A stretch of 64,000 bases of DNA from contig JAIRTW010000105.1 of the NCBI GenBank assembly GCA_031254875.1, forward strand, positions 18,358 to 82,357. The letters run 5' to 3'. The translations under genes were made by a program, and so were the position numbers. Positions 17,413 to 26,530 of this stretch are shown in pieces. This DNA comes from Candidatus Bathycorpusculum termitum. Lineage in GTDB: Archaea > Thermoproteota > Bathyarchaeia > Bathyarchaeales > Bathycorpusculaceae. Every line of letters starts with the position of its first letter. The stretch's first letter is position 1. Below the pieces are notes generated by a model. It did not search any database. It was not told the origin of the DNA and worked only from the letters and a program-made list of their open reading frames with translations.

Positions 17413-18127
17413 CTGGTTCAGAAGCATATACAATGATGCCGCTATCAGAAATCTCATATTTCCGAGGCTGATCATCATGCTTTAATCCACGCATTTTTTC
17501 AATCCAGACTGTTTTTGTTACAGCAAAGTTACGATGAGAATTGGAAAGAATAATCACTCCATCGGCGAGGTACTCTTCTACAAAAAATTCATCCTCTGCG
17601 GGAGACGCTGACTCAGACGTAATTAGGGAGTTGCAATTCATTTTTCGTAACCCCTTCATTAGCTCAAGTACTTCCAAACGTTTGTCAGTAGGAAACCGTT
17701 GATGAATTATTGCACTAGTAATTGAATCTATAACCAGTCTATTAGCCCCAGAGCTTGTAACTAAAATTTGTAATTGATCAATTGTATTAGAAATTACAGG
17801 TCTTTGGGCATCAATACCCCTTCTTTCCTCACCAAACTTGTACACCATTCGGCTACCATCAAATATTCCAATAAGCTTTTCTTTTTCATATTTTTCTAAA
17901 TCAAGGTTTAAGCTAGTAGCTGTTTTACGTACTGAATCTACGGGTTCCTCAAGAGTAACATATAGCCCCATTTCACCTTTTTTTGCTCCCTCAATAAGAT
18001 ACTGCAAAGAAAAGATAGTCTTGCCTGTACCAGGCCCACCCCTCAACAGTATTGCTCTATTGGGAAGAAAACCGCCCTTTAGCATTTCGTCTATGCCCTT
18101 GACACCGGTGGAAACTCTCGAAGACAT
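17402..18127 (-). CDS. KaiC-like RecA-superfamily ATPase
   Basis: Single-domain KaiC-type ATPase of 241 residues. Walker A GGPGTGKT is at residues 30-37, the glutamate pair of VTLEEP near 60-61, and Walker B RLVIDSIT at about 130-137 with the aspartate at 134. The family opening STGVKGIDEML is intact, so the start is ATG 18127 rather than the upstream 18217. A minus-strand TATA sequence (ATTTATAACC, near 18151-18160) lies 29 bases from the ATG, implying a leaderless mRNA. Such proteins are common in archaea and probably act in signalling; one is often paired with DUF835 proteins, as here. Confidence 0.85.
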   Translation of the reverse strand: MSSRVSTGVKGIDEMLKGGFLPNRAILLRGGPGTGKTIFSLQYLIEGAKKGEMGLYVTLEEPVDSVRKTATSLNLDLEKYEKEKLIGIFDGSRMVYKFGEERRGIDAQRPVISNTIDQLQILVTSSGANRLVIDSITSAIIHQRFPTDKRLEVLELMKGLRKMNCNSLITSESASPAEDEFFVEEYLADGVIILSNSHRNFAVTKTVWIEKMRGLKHDDQPRKYEISDSGIIVYASEPVTA

Positions 18128-18337
18128 AATAACAGTAAATGTAGCAGGTCGGTTATAAATTGATTGGGCATCAGTCAAGTATGCTGATATAACAAATTTT
18201 ACAGGGCAATACAACAAGCACCAACTAAACGTGTATAAATTGTAAAAAAATACGACAGCCTTTTTTATTCATAAATGGTAAAAAATAATTCGAAAAAAAC
18301 AACAAACGACAACTATCGGAATTGACATTTAGAAGCT

Positions 18338-18964
18338 TCAACGCAACTGCTTTACGCGCTCACAGATCAACCGCTCAGCCAGTTGCAACTCCTGCACTGT
18401 GTTGATATTAACCGCTAGTTCCTCATGGTCTAAAATATATATATCTTGATCGAGCCATTCATCGCCATAACGTTTGCTACCATCAATCACATTTATTCCA
18501 ACCGGCACCAACTCCTGCCCCTCCCCTACAAATGAGTAATCAACACACATCCCCAGCCGCACTTTAACCGCCAGTGGAACCGCAACTGTTAACGCAGGCT
18601 TCCCACAACGTTCATAGCGCTCCACAACAGCATCAAACATCTCTGGTTTTACCAACGGCAGATCAGCAGCAACCGCCAAAAACACACCCAGCCGCAACGA
18701 CTGCACCACACAACCCATATCAGACACATAGTCTCTGCCGGGCGTTTCAATAACCTCCACATTGCGCCGCTCCATTAACACCGTGGTTTTAGGCGTAACA
18801 GCAGTTGTGGCAACGATTATTCGATCGACCCTCTTTGCGTCATTGAGAGCAGAGAGCACATATTCGATAACGGGCTTACCACAGACTTCGATAAGTGGTT
18901 TCTCCACAGACAATTTCATCCGCGTACCTCGCCCGCCCGCCATAACCAGCGCAACTACGCCCAT
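18338..18964 (-). CDS. cobY: CobY-type adenosylcobinamide-phosphate guanylyltransferase
   Basis: Nucleotidyltransferase that activates adenosylcobinamide phosphate with GTP to give the GDP derivative used by CobS. The signature LVMAGGRGTRM (residues 6-16) with EKP (21-23) is the GT-A nucleotide-binding loop. AADLPLV near residue 107 carries the metal-binding aspartate. Length of 208 residues matches archaeal CobY. I chose ATG 18964, which overlaps the cobS stop by ten bases; the ATG at 18994 adds a glycine-rich stretch unlike the family. It is the last gene of cobT-cobS-cobY. A second copy lies at 29228. Confidence 0.87.
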   Translation of the reverse strand: MGVVALVMAGGRGTRMKLSVEKPLIEVCGKPVIEYVLSALNDAKRVDRIIVATTAVTPKTTVLMERRNVEVIETPGRDYVSDMGCVVQSLRLGVFLAVAADLPLVKPEMFDAVVERYERCGKPALTVAVPLAVKVRLGMCVDYSFVGEGQELVPVGINVIDGSKRYGDEWLDQDIYILDHEELAVNINTVQELQLAERLICERVKQLR

Positions 18965-19749
18965 ACCACCACCGCCAACAATACAACCACACAAACCAGC
19001 CGCGACAGTTCATTTGTAGCACCAAATACATCGCCAGTAACGCCATTAAAGTTCCGATGAGCAACCACAGTCATGACCAAACCCGTGATTGGAGCAGCTA
19101 TAACAACAAAAAAACCAACCCACCCCAGCAGAGGCAAAGCAAATACAAATGAAACCGCCAACGCAACAATCAAACGCCAATTACCACCTGCACCATGCAT
19201 AGCCTCCAAAAACGGCGAGTTCATACCCTGATGTACCGATTTACCAGCCCAAGCAACCGCAACCATCGAAAGTTTCGCACATAACTCAACAACGATTAAC
19301 CCCGGAACAAACAAAGGCACATAGAAACCGGCAATTGATACGCCTTTGCCTAGCTCCGCAAAGGCGAAGGCAGTAACTATGTAGGTCATCAAAGTTAACC
19401 CTATGGCACCTGCGCCTGTGAACTGGTCATGCATAACAGCTATCTTTTTTTCTGCATTACCATGGACCATTATACCATCGCCAAAATCTAGCAAACCATC
19501 AGTATGATGGAGGCCTGTCACCCATAGTAGTAGTGCTAGTGCCAATGCGCCGACAACAAGACCGGGCAGGAACTGAAGTGTAACCCAGCCAAAAACGCCC
19601 ACCAAAAGACCTATCAATGCACCAATGAGGGGAAAGGCCCACATGTTTTTGGCGCAGTCAGTGAGCAGGTTCTCATCCATTTTAACTGGGAAAACGGTTA
19701 AAAAAGATAGAAGGTTCTTAAACTGTTTAACGACCAAGGGGTGTCTCAC
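18955..19749 (-). CDS. cobS: Adenosylcobinamide-GDP ribazoletransferase (cobalamin synthase)
   Basis: Membrane enzyme that joins adenosylcobinamide-GDP and alpha-ribazole (phosphate) in the last assembly steps of cobamide synthesis. It opens with FKNLLSFLTVFPV and has about six hydrophobic segments. The active-site motif is HHTDGLLDFGD (near residues 81-91), with the full DGLxDxxD pattern. Length of 264 residues is normal. It overlaps cobT by four bases and cobY by ten, so the three are translationally coupled. Compare the paralogue at 28377, where the last aspartate of the motif is asparagine. Confidence 0.93.
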   Translation of the reverse strand: MRHPLVVKQFKNLLSFLTVFPVKMDENLLTDCAKNMWAFPLIGALIGLLVGVFGWVTLQFLPGLVVGALALALLLWVTGLHHTDGLLDFGDGIMVHGNAEKKIAVMHDQFTGAGAIGLTLMTYIVTAFAFAELGKGVSIAGFYVPLFVPGLIVVELCAKLSMVAVAWAGKSVHQGMNSPFLEAMHGAGGNWRLIVALAVSFVFALPLLGWVGFFVVIAAPITGLVMTVVAHRNFNGVTGDVFGATNELSRLVCVVVLLAVVVWA

Positions 19750-20834
19750 TTTATCTGCATCAGTGAGGCATAGTTACGTTCTATCTCCTTAAGAAGAATT
19801 TGCTTATCAACCGCACCGCCGGTCTTAGCCATAGCCGCTATAGATGCGCCGCCTGCACCTACGCCTTCTTTGACTAATCCGGTTTCATAGATTTGCAAGC
19901 CTGGATACTTGGATGACCCAAAATCCAGATCAGCTGCGATGATTGGAACTTCGCAGAATTGATTAACGATACCGCAGATATCGCTGGACTTATCTTTGGC
20001 GACCCAGCGGGTAGTGCCGACGGCAACGTTACAGAGGGCTTTGGGTTCCAAGGCGTTGATTACGGCTAAAACGGCGGTCATCTGGGTTCCGCCTGCCATC
20101 AAAACGGGTGTCTGACGTGAGCCGCCGATGACTAAACCGGCAACTGCCGCCATCATGGGGTCACCGACCGCTGAAATTGCTTTTATGGGATCGCCCTTAA
20201 AGTTACCAAACTTTTGTGCGGCGGCTTTCAAGCCGACTGCTACGACTTCTGCCTTCAAGTTATGCGGATTATCCGGCAAAGTACTGCTGACTTTACCCTG
20301 TGCATTAACATTAAGAGCCGCCAGTACACCCAGTGCAGTGGTGGTTCCTCCGGGTACACTTTCGCCGATGACGAGGTATTCCGACGCTTTTGCCAAGTGT
20401 TCGCCGACAACTTTGGCGCGATCGATCACTTCCTCGACGTTATCGACAGAATCTCCTGTGCGAATGTCGCGGCCGGGACTGCCGTTGACATTTATGTAGG
20501 GAATTTGGGGTTTAACTTTGACGCCGCCGTTTACGATTAGTGCTGGTATGTCGGCTAAGTGTAATGCAGAGGCTGTTATGAGGGCTGGTGTCGGAATGCC
20601 ATCAGGGGTTATGGGAACGCCCTGTATAGATTTGCATTTGCCTAGCAATAGTAATTCGGCATCTGCAGGAGGAGTAAAATCGGTAAAGTCGGGGTTTGCG
20701 CCTGCAGCTGATAAGCCGGGGATTTTGCCGGTTTCGGTGGTAGCTAATGTGGCTATGAAGAGGGGTGTTTTTCCTTCGATCTCTTGGAGAAAGGCTTTTG
20801 CTTTCAATTCATTATTTGCAACTATGAGGTCCAT
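19746..20834 (-). CDS. cobT: Nicotinate-nucleotide-dependent phosphoribosyltransferase CobT (archaeal type)
   Basis: Makes alpha-ribazole phosphate from nicotinate mononucleotide and a lower-ligand base for cobamides. The protein of 362 residues has the phosphate-binding region GESVPGGTTTALGVL near residues 152-166. The C-terminal ETGLVKEGVGAGG (near 317-329) contains the catalytic glutamate. Start ATG 20834 is ten bases from the stop of the upstream Dph6-like gene. It heads the cobT-cobS-cobY cluster. The real lower base in archaea may not be dimethylbenzimidazole; that cannot be read from sequence. Confidence 0.92.
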   Translation of the reverse strand: MDLIVANNELKAKAFLQEIEGKTPLFIATLATTETGKIPGLSAAGANPDFTDFTPPADAELLLLGKCKSIQGVPITPDGIPTPALITASALHLADIPALIVNGGVKVKPQIPYINVNGSPGRDIRTGDSVDNVEEVIDRAKVVGEHLAKASEYLVIGESVPGGTTTALGVLAALNVNAQGKVSSTLPDNPHNLKAEVVAVGLKAAAQKFGNFKGDPIKAISAVGDPMMAAVAGLVIGGSRQTPVLMAGGTQMTAVLAVINALEPKALCNVAVGTTRWVAKDKSSDICGIVNQFCEVPIIAADLDFGSSKYPGLQIYETGLVKEGVGAGGASIAAMAKTGGAVDKQILLKEIERNYASLMQIK

Positions 20835-20843
20835 GTTTTTAGC

Positions 20844-21512
20844 CTACTTTGGAGTTACTTTCCAGTTCTTGATTTCTAAGTATCCAAAGCCATTATCTAA
20901 GCGTTTCTTTTCTGTCGCCACTAACTCGATTTTTTGCTTAAAGTCTGGACCGTCAGTGATGATAGTGTGGTATTCGCCACCTTCACCGCAGGGATCCACA
21001 TCGAGGAGTTTTTGGATATCGTCATAGAATTGGTGATCCAAGATGCGACCAAGCCAATCTACGCTGAGGTTTTTGTTGGTGCGAACTACGGTTGCTTTTA
21101 AGCCTGTTGTTAGATAGTTGAGATAGAGTTGGTTTGTGTTGATCATCCATAGCGGCTTGATGGGGGTTAAGCCGATTTCTTTGCAGATGCGGTCCAGCCA
21201 GCCTGCCTCGTGCCCAGCAACCTCACAGATGTCTCCAGTAACTATGCCCTCGGCTCCTTTGTTTTTGAAGTCGGTGAGGATTGTTTTGAAGTCGGTTTCG
21301 TAGGTTTGGGCAGAGGTGGTTTTTTTTAAAAGCGGAACTCCGGCGGCGTTTGCTTGTGCGTCGATGACATCTGCAGGTATCATGTGGAAGTTGGATTTTT
21401 CTTTGTTCATCATCAGAGTTAGCAGAGATAGGACTTGGTGGCCTTGCTGTTTTGCAAGGAGATATGCATAGGCGCTGTCTTTGCCGCCACTCCATGAAAC
21501 AACAACTTTCAT
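20844..21512 (-). CDS. Dph6-like ATP pyrophosphatase (diphthine-ammonia ligase family)
   Basis: PP-loop ATPase of 222 residues. SWSGGKDSAYAYLLA at residues 6-20 is the ATP site. VTGDICEVAG near 105-114 and PCGEGGEYHT near 178-187 are the family hallmarks. In eukaryotes and archaea this family makes the final amide of diphthamide on elongation factor 2. Archaeal genomes often have several paralogues, some of unknown function, so the role is probable rather than certain. It lies directly upstream of cobT on the same strand with a nine-base gap, which may be operon economy rather than a functional link. Confidence 0.82.
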   Translation of the reverse strand: MKVVVSWSGGKDSAYAYLLAKQQGHQVLSLLTLMMNKEKSNFHMIPADVIDAQANAAGVPLLKKTTSAQTYETDFKTILTDFKNKGAEGIVTGDICEVAGHEAGWLDRICKEIGLTPIKPLWMINTNQLYLNYLTTGLKATVVRTNKNLSVDWLGRILDHQFYDDIQKLLDVDPCGEGGEYHTIITDGPDFKQKIELVATEKKRLDNGFGYLEIKNWKVTPK

Positions 21513-21775
21513 TCTATGCTTCCTCTAATTTTACGTCAATTTTATGGTTTTTTGCCATATTAACAATCAGCCATAAAAAAGCATTTTTTATTATACAACC
21601 ATGCAGATAATTTGTCCACCATCAAATTTTCGCATAATATATTGGTGTCTTTTTATGTTTAGCAATTCCACATCAGCTGTTGGCTGGATTAGCCAAGCTT
21701 TTCATATAAGGTTTACGGAAAACCCCTCAATAACACTTAAAATACACAGCAACCACTAAAAAGCGGCTGACCCCT

Positions 21776-22258
21776 ATGAAAAACCATATCCCGCCCCTGC
21801 TGACATATCTTGAGGCCCGAGGCATTAGCCTCCAAAGCCTAATCGACAGTGCCCTTGAAATGTATGTACCCCACCCAGGCATAGAAACACCCGAAAAAGC
21901 CACTGAACTTCTTACAGAGGAATTTCTCGATATCCTCCAAGACGTCAATGTCTCCACACTTATCGTCGCGGCCTTCCACGCACAAGAAGAAGCCCAAAAC
22001 GGCCGAATCCCCGGCTTAACCATGGAACGCTTCATGGGCAGACCAGGACTTGTGGCTGATGAGCTTATTGGCATAGCAATCGCCACCTACATCGGCGGCT
22101 CACGTGGTATGTTTGAGTTCGTGCGCTTTGATCAGGCTAAACCCGGCATCTTAAAAGAACTCCCACCCCTAACCAATGACGCAATCGGCGCATTAGTAGC
22201 TGGGGCATCCTCAAACGTTTACACTAAAGCGCTCAAAAACACAGACACCACCACCTAA
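21776..22258 (+). CDS. cobZ: CobZ alpha-ribazole-phosphate phosphatase (PgpA-like)
   Basis: A 160-residue protein resembling the PgpA-like family to which methanogen CobZ belongs. Family-like stretches are YLEARGISLQSLIDSALEMY at the N-terminus, AAFHAQEEAQNGRIPGL in the middle and RPGLVADELIGIAIATYIGG after it. CobZ removes the phosphate from alpha-ribazole phosphate before CobS. Its position divergent from the cobT-cobS-cobY cluster supports that role over lipid phosphatase. The gene starts at ATG 21776; a strong ribosome site is not evident. Confidence 0.8.
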   Translation: MKNHIPPLLTYLEARGISLQSLIDSALEMYVPHPGIETPEKATELLTEEFLDILQDVNVSTLIVAAFHAQEEAQNGRIPGLTMERFMGRPGLVADELIGIAIATYIGGSRGMFEFVRFDQAKPGILKELPPLTNDAIGALVAGASSNVYTKALKNTDTTT

Positions 22259-22313
22259 CGAATTTCCGTAAATTTTAATACCGCGCCGGCTGAGGGTTAC
22301 TCGTTGGCTCTTC

Positions 22314-23471
22314 ATGGTTAAAACACGTCTCTGCATCGTGACACATACGTTTCTGCCTCATGTCGGAGGGATTGAGAAAGTGGTAAACGAACAGAGCAAG
22401 CGACTGTTGCACAAAAACTATGCACCAGTTGTAGTGACCAATCGCATTGAAACACCCAAACACTACGCAGTAGATGGTGTGCCTGTGGAATGTTATGAAT
22501 CCTTCAATATCGGCTTCAGATTAGGCATTCCCTACTCGATTCCAACCATCCCCAGCCTGCCCATCTTCACCAAATCCGTAAAAAACGCCAAAATCATCCA
22601 CGCTCATGGCCACCCCTATCTCACCACGCTTCTCGCAGGCAAACTCGCTAAATTCTACAACAAACCCTTCGTGCTCACCCAACACAACACCTTCATCGAT
22701 TACAACAACATCTTCGATCAAGTCGAACTAGTCAACGATATCTCAGTGGGAAAACAGAACCTAAACGCCGCAGACAAAATCATCACCATAAGCAACGCTA
22801 CTAAGAACTATGTACTCCGATTAGGTGCAAACCCAAACAAAGTCAAAGTCATCTACAACGGCGTTGACTTAACCAGATTCTGTCCCCGCACCGACAAAAA
22901 ATTGGAGTTGCGACAAAAAATAGGCATACCAAAAGAGGCAGTGGTTGTTTTGACTGTTAGACGGTTAGTGTATAAAAATGGTATCGACACTCTGCTTGAC
23001 TGTGCAAGCATTGCTGTCAAAAAAAACCCCAACATCGTGTTTTTGGTCGCGGGCAAGGGTCCCGACTTGGAGAATGTAAGGCTACAAGTGGCGCAACGAA
23101 GAATTACAGCTAACTTTAGGTTGGCAGGGTTTGTAGGCGATGCTGATTTACCCGGCTACTATAATTTAGCGGACCTGTTTGTGCTACCGTCGAAGTCGGG
23201 GGAGGGATTACCGTTGGTGGCGCTGGAAGCTATGGCATGTGGATTACCCGTTATAGCGACTAATGTGGGTGGCATCGGTGAGGTTCCTGTAGCGGAGTTT
23301 GGTAGATTGATACCGCCTGATGAGCCGGAGCGGCTTGCGGAAGCGATTTTAGAGTTGGCCATGTCTGGATATGGTTCCCAAAAAGCTGAGTTGCGCGCGA
23401 GAGTTGAGGAACGGTTCAGCTGGGATACAAACATTGAGCAACTGACCGAAATATACGAAGAACTTATTTAA
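22314..23471 (+). CDS. Glycosyltransferase family 4
   Basis: GT-B fold glycosyltransferase of 385 residues that transfers sugars from nucleotide donors, probably to lipid or surface glycans on the cytoplasmic face. The N-terminal half starts HTFLPHVGGIEKVV. The donor-binding half has KVIYNGVDLTRF near residues 178-189 and GEGLPLVALEAMACGLPVIA near 298-317, with the EX7E-type glutamates. It begins an operon with a GT2 enzyme 47 bases downstream and a DUF1616-like protein. The specific sugar and acceptor are unknown. Confidence 0.9.
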   Translation: MVKTRLCIVTHTFLPHVGGIEKVVNEQSKRLLHKNYAPVVVTNRIETPKHYAVDGVPVECYESFNIGFRLGIPYSIPTIPSLPIFTKSVKNAKIIHAHGHPYLTTLLAGKLAKFYNKPFVLTQHNTFIDYNNIFDQVELVNDISVGKQNLNAADKIITISNATKNYVLRLGANPNKVKVIYNGVDLTRFCPRTDKKLELRQKIGIPKEAVVVLTVRRLVYKNGIDTLLDCASIAVKKNPNIVFLVAGKGPDLENVRLQVAQRRITANFRLAGFVGDADLPGYYNLADLFVLPSKSGEGLPLVALEAMACGLPVIATNVGGIGEVPVAEFGRLIPPDEPERLAEAILELAMSGYGSQKAELRARVEERFSWDTNIEQLTEIYEELI

Positions 23472-23518
23472 CCATGTAACGGAACATTATAGCCCGCTAA
23501 TACGGATGGTGTAACCAA

Positions 23519-24238
23519 ATGACGACTAAAGTTGAACTGGTCTCGGTTGTTATTCCAACCCTCAACGAAGCCGGAAACATTTTGGAAGCCGTAGAAACTA
23601 TTCAAAAGGATTTGATTTATCCCAAAGAAATCATCATTGTCGACGGCAACTCCACTGATGGTACCAAAGAAATCGTGAAAGGCCTCGATTACTGTCGTCT
23701 AATCGTGGAACCTCGCCGCGGATACGGCTTAGCCCTCTTAACAGGCATGAAAAACGCCAAAGGCAACATCATCATAATGGTGGACGGCGACGGCACCTAC
23801 GAAGTTCGCCACATTAACCGCATGATAGCCAAAATGATCGAGACAGACGCCGATATGGTTTTAGCCACTCGCATGTATGACCCCAACAAAGCCATGGGCT
23901 TGATGAATTTCATCGGCAACAAAGTCATCACCTTTGTCTATGATTTCGTTTACAGTCAGTTCTTAAGCGATACACAATCAGGGTTTCGCGCCATCTCCCA
24001 TGAAGCCATCAATAAAGTGGAACTCAAAGAGGACGACATGGCATTTGCCACAGAGATGCTCATCCAGTTTGCTAAGGAAGGTTTCAGCATGGTAGAAGTT
24101 CCCACGACATATAAAACACGGAAGTATGGCAAACCGAAACTGAGAAGATTTAAGTCAGGAATTGAAATATTTAGCACCATCTTTAAGGGGATTTTAGATG
24201 CTGAAACTATCCGAAATCAGAAAAATCGGTTTGGATGA
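23519..24238 (+). CDS. Glycosyltransferase family 2, dolichyl-phosphate sugar synthase-like
   Basis: GT-A enzyme of 239 residues that probably charges dolichol phosphate with a sugar. VVIPTLNEAGNI (residues 10-21), IVDGNSTDGT (near 40-49) and the metal motif VDGDGTYE (near 84-91) fit. QSGFRAI near 156 and PTTYKTRKYGK near 197 are also family features. No membrane segment is evident at the C-terminus, as in soluble DPM1-type enzymes. The downstream DUF1616-like gene begins inside its last 41 bases, in another frame, so they are translationally coupled. Together they suggest protein or lipid glycosylation. Confidence 0.88.
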   Translation: MTTKVELVSVVIPTLNEAGNILEAVETIQKDLIYPKEIIIVDGNSTDGTKEIVKGLDYCRLIVEPRRGYGLALLTGMKNAKGNIIIMVDGDGTYEVRHINRMIAKMIETDADMVLATRMYDPNKAMGLMNFIGNKVITFVYDFVYSQFLSDTQSGFRAISHEAINKVELKEDDMAFATEMLIQFAKEGFSMVEVPTTYKTRKYGKPKLRRFKSGIEIFSTIFKGILDAETIRNQKNRFG

Positions 24239-24707
24239 AGAAAAAGGCTATGTTGTAGCGATTTTCTTGGCGCTGATTATTGTTGCCGCTGTGGTAGCAG
24301 GCTACTACCTCCTCGGCGACCACACGCCTGAAGAATACAACACCATCAGTCTGCTTAACCACCAAAAACAAGCCACAGAGTACCCAGAAATTATCTTAAC
24401 CAACCACACCAGCGAGTTCAGCGTCTATGTTAACGTTGAAAACCACATGAACACCGCACAAAACTATATAGTACATACCAAAATCACAAAGAACCTGCCC
24501 GCCAACTTTCCAAACGGCCTCCAAGTTGACCCCACCGACACCTACAAATTCAGCCTATCACCGGGAGAAACCCACCAGAAACTAGTAACAGTTACCGAGG
24601 ACACACCCGGCAACTATGCAGTTGTTTTTGAGCTGTGGCGCGATTCAGGAACAGGCATCTATATGTTTACCCGAAACTACTGTAGCCTAAACATACAAGT
24701 CAAATAA
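24198..24707 (+). CDS. DUF1616-like membrane-anchored protein
   Basis: Has a single membrane helix at about residues 18-40 followed by an extracytoplasmic beta-sandwich-like domain. That domain has PEIILTNHTSEFSVYVNVENH and ends with LWRDSGTGIYMFTRNYCSLNIQVK. This matches the C-terminal part of DUF1616 proteins, which sit in archaeal surface and glycosylation loci. The full family usually has four N-terminal helices, so this is a short form. ATG 24198 overlaps the upstream GT2 gene by 41 bases, consistent with coupling. Function is unknown. Confidence 0.7.
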   Translation: MLKLSEIRKIGLDEEKGYVVAIFLALIIVAAVVAGYYLLGDHTPEEYNTISLLNHQKQATEYPEIILTNHTSEFSVYVNVENHMNTAQNYIVHTKITKNLPANFPNGLQVDPTDTYKFSLSPGETHQKLVTVTEDTPGNYAVVFELWRDSGTGIYMFTRNYCSLNIQVK

Positions 24708-24976
24708 CTATTCAAACAAGCAAACAACAACATATACCGCTCTCATACCACACACAATACATAACCTGCCCTCACATAATACACATCATGTTTTCTGTAT
24801 CAAACCAAACCTTAAAAGCAGAGGAAATAACTGAAAAAAACAAAAACAACTCTACAAAGACCTAAAGTAACCCCCAACAGTGATTTATGTATTAACGGGA
24901 ATTCGGGATATAAAGATAAAGTATACATAAAATACGGCGTTAGCGCTCTATGGGTTAGATGCTTATATGCAGGTAT

Positions 24977-26530
24977 TTATTTTCGGCGACGCATCCTCTG
25001 AGACGGGACGACAGCGAGCTCGGGTGTTTTGAGCTCATTAATTAACGGCTCTTGAGGAACAGGCGGATTTTGTCGGTCAGCATATTCATTTTCAATGGCG
25101 ACGCGATGGACATTGTTGTAGGCACAGAAGGGAATGATTTTCTTATCAGGAGTAATGTAGTGAACAACGCATCGACGGACACGATTAACGTCAAAGTTAT
25201 AGTTGTCCATAAATGCCATACAACCTAGCAGGAAAATACGACGACGGATTTTGCCCAGCGACTTGTAGGAGGGCGCGATGTGTGTCTGCAGGATAGTTTT
25301 GAGGAGAGTAAAGGTTCCGACTTCTTTTGTGACTAGTAGCATATCCATTGATACCATGGCACCCATGAACAGTGAGGAGAGTAATTGGAGTTTGTTTTTG
25401 GATTCAGCGTTTTCAGCGGTTTTGCGTATGGTGTTAAAGAAGCGATCGAAGTTGACGAAGCGATTAATTGGATACATTTTCCCCGTGTGAGGCGATACGT
25501 AAATCCAGTTAACGATGCCGCATTGGGGGCTACAGCTAAATAGCGGCCAAGGCTTTTGCATAAATTTACGCATTATTTTAATGGGAGAGGTCATAACCGA
25601 CATGGGGAATAAATCGGTGGTTTTGATCTCACCGTTAGTCTGTTGTTCCACATCTTCAGCGAAACTCCATTCGCGGAAGTTTTCGCGGAAAGGGTTCTCT
25701 GTGGCTCTACCGGTGAATGCGATGGGCTGGAAGATTAAGCCGCGGATGATATCGGTGTGTTTGGAGGCGAAGCGAATCATATCACCGACTTCTTTGTCGT
25801 TGAGACTCTTCATGAGTGTGTTAACTAGGATGATTTCCATGTCGTATTTGCGGCAGACGTCGATGGTTTTAAGTTTCATATCCACAAGGGGAAGTCCGCG
25901 GATTTTCTTGTTAAAGTCTTCATGAAAGCTATCAAAGGATAGGTAAACTATGTTTAAACCGCTGTCTTTAAGCCGCTTAGCTAGGCCTTCATCAGTGACG
26001 AGGTGGGTGCCGTTGGTTGCTAGAATCGTCATGAATTTCAAGCGGTGTGCGGCGGCAATGATTTCAGGCATGTCTTCGCGTTCAAGCGGTTCTCCTCCGC
26101 TAAATAGTATTGCAGGCGGTTTGGGGTTGGCTTTAGCGGCGAACTCGAGCATGCCGATGAGGGCTTCTTTGGTGGGTTCATAATCGGTTGTTTCCTGTCC
26201 CGGAAACGTTGAGAAACAGACTGCGCAATGGAAATTGCAACGTTTTGTTACATCGATGACGCCTATGACAGTTCCAGAAGCGTGGTTTTTGCAGGTTTCG
26301 CATACATAGGGGCAACCCTCGGGGTTTTTGGGTGCGTTTAAGTCACCGAGGTACTGGAACTGGTCATATTTTTTCATATGACTAAAGATGGGCTGGCTTT
26401 GCCAGTGAGTGGCTTTGAAGTTACCGTGTTGGGGGCAGTGTTTTGTGATTTGGATTTTGCCGTTTTGACTGCTGAGTTGAGCATCAATTTTCTTTTGGCA
26501 TTCAGGGCAGATGCTTTTGGTTTTGCTCAT
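24977..26530 (-). CDS. tes: Tetraether lipid synthase-like radical SAM enzyme (Tes family)
   Basis: Radical SAM protein of 517 residues resembling the enzyme that joins two diether lipids tail to tail into tetraethers. Zinc-type cysteines come first (C8, C11, C32, then C73, C77, C80). The radical SAM cluster is RCNFHCAVC, with C98, C102 and C105. FSGGEPLEREDMPEI follows near residue 142. A C-terminal domain has further cysteines, including VNRVRRCVVHYITPDKKIIPFC. The start ATG 26530 overlaps the ubiA stop as ATGA, with AGGATGG upstream. Its operon position after the UbiA lipid enzyme supports a membrane-lipid role. Some Tes paralogues act on other lipids, so product identity is inferred. Confidence 0.83.
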   Translation of the reverse strand: MSKTKSICPECQKKIDAQLSSQNGKIQITKHCPQHGNFKATHWQSQPIFSHMKKYDQFQYLGDLNAPKNPEGCPYVCETCKNHASGTVIGVIDVTKRCNFHCAVCFSTFPGQETTDYEPTKEALIGMLEFAAKANPKPPAILFSGGEPLEREDMPEIIAAAHRLKFMTILATNGTHLVTDEGLAKRLKDSGLNIVYLSFDSFHEDFNKKIRGLPLVDMKLKTIDVCRKYDMEIILVNTLMKSLNDKEVGDMIRFASKHTDIIRGLIFQPIAFTGRATENPFRENFREWSFAEDVEQQTNGEIKTTDLFPMSVMTSPIKIMRKFMQKPWPLFSCSPQCGIVNWIYVSPHTGKMYPINRFVNFDRFFNTIRKTAENAESKNKLQLLSSLFMGAMVSMDMLLVTKEVGTFTLLKTILQTHIAPSYKSLGKIRRRIFLLGCMAFMDNYNFDVNRVRRCVVHYITPDKKIIPFCAYNNVHRVAIENEYADRQNPPVPQEPLINELKTPELAVVPSQRMRRRK

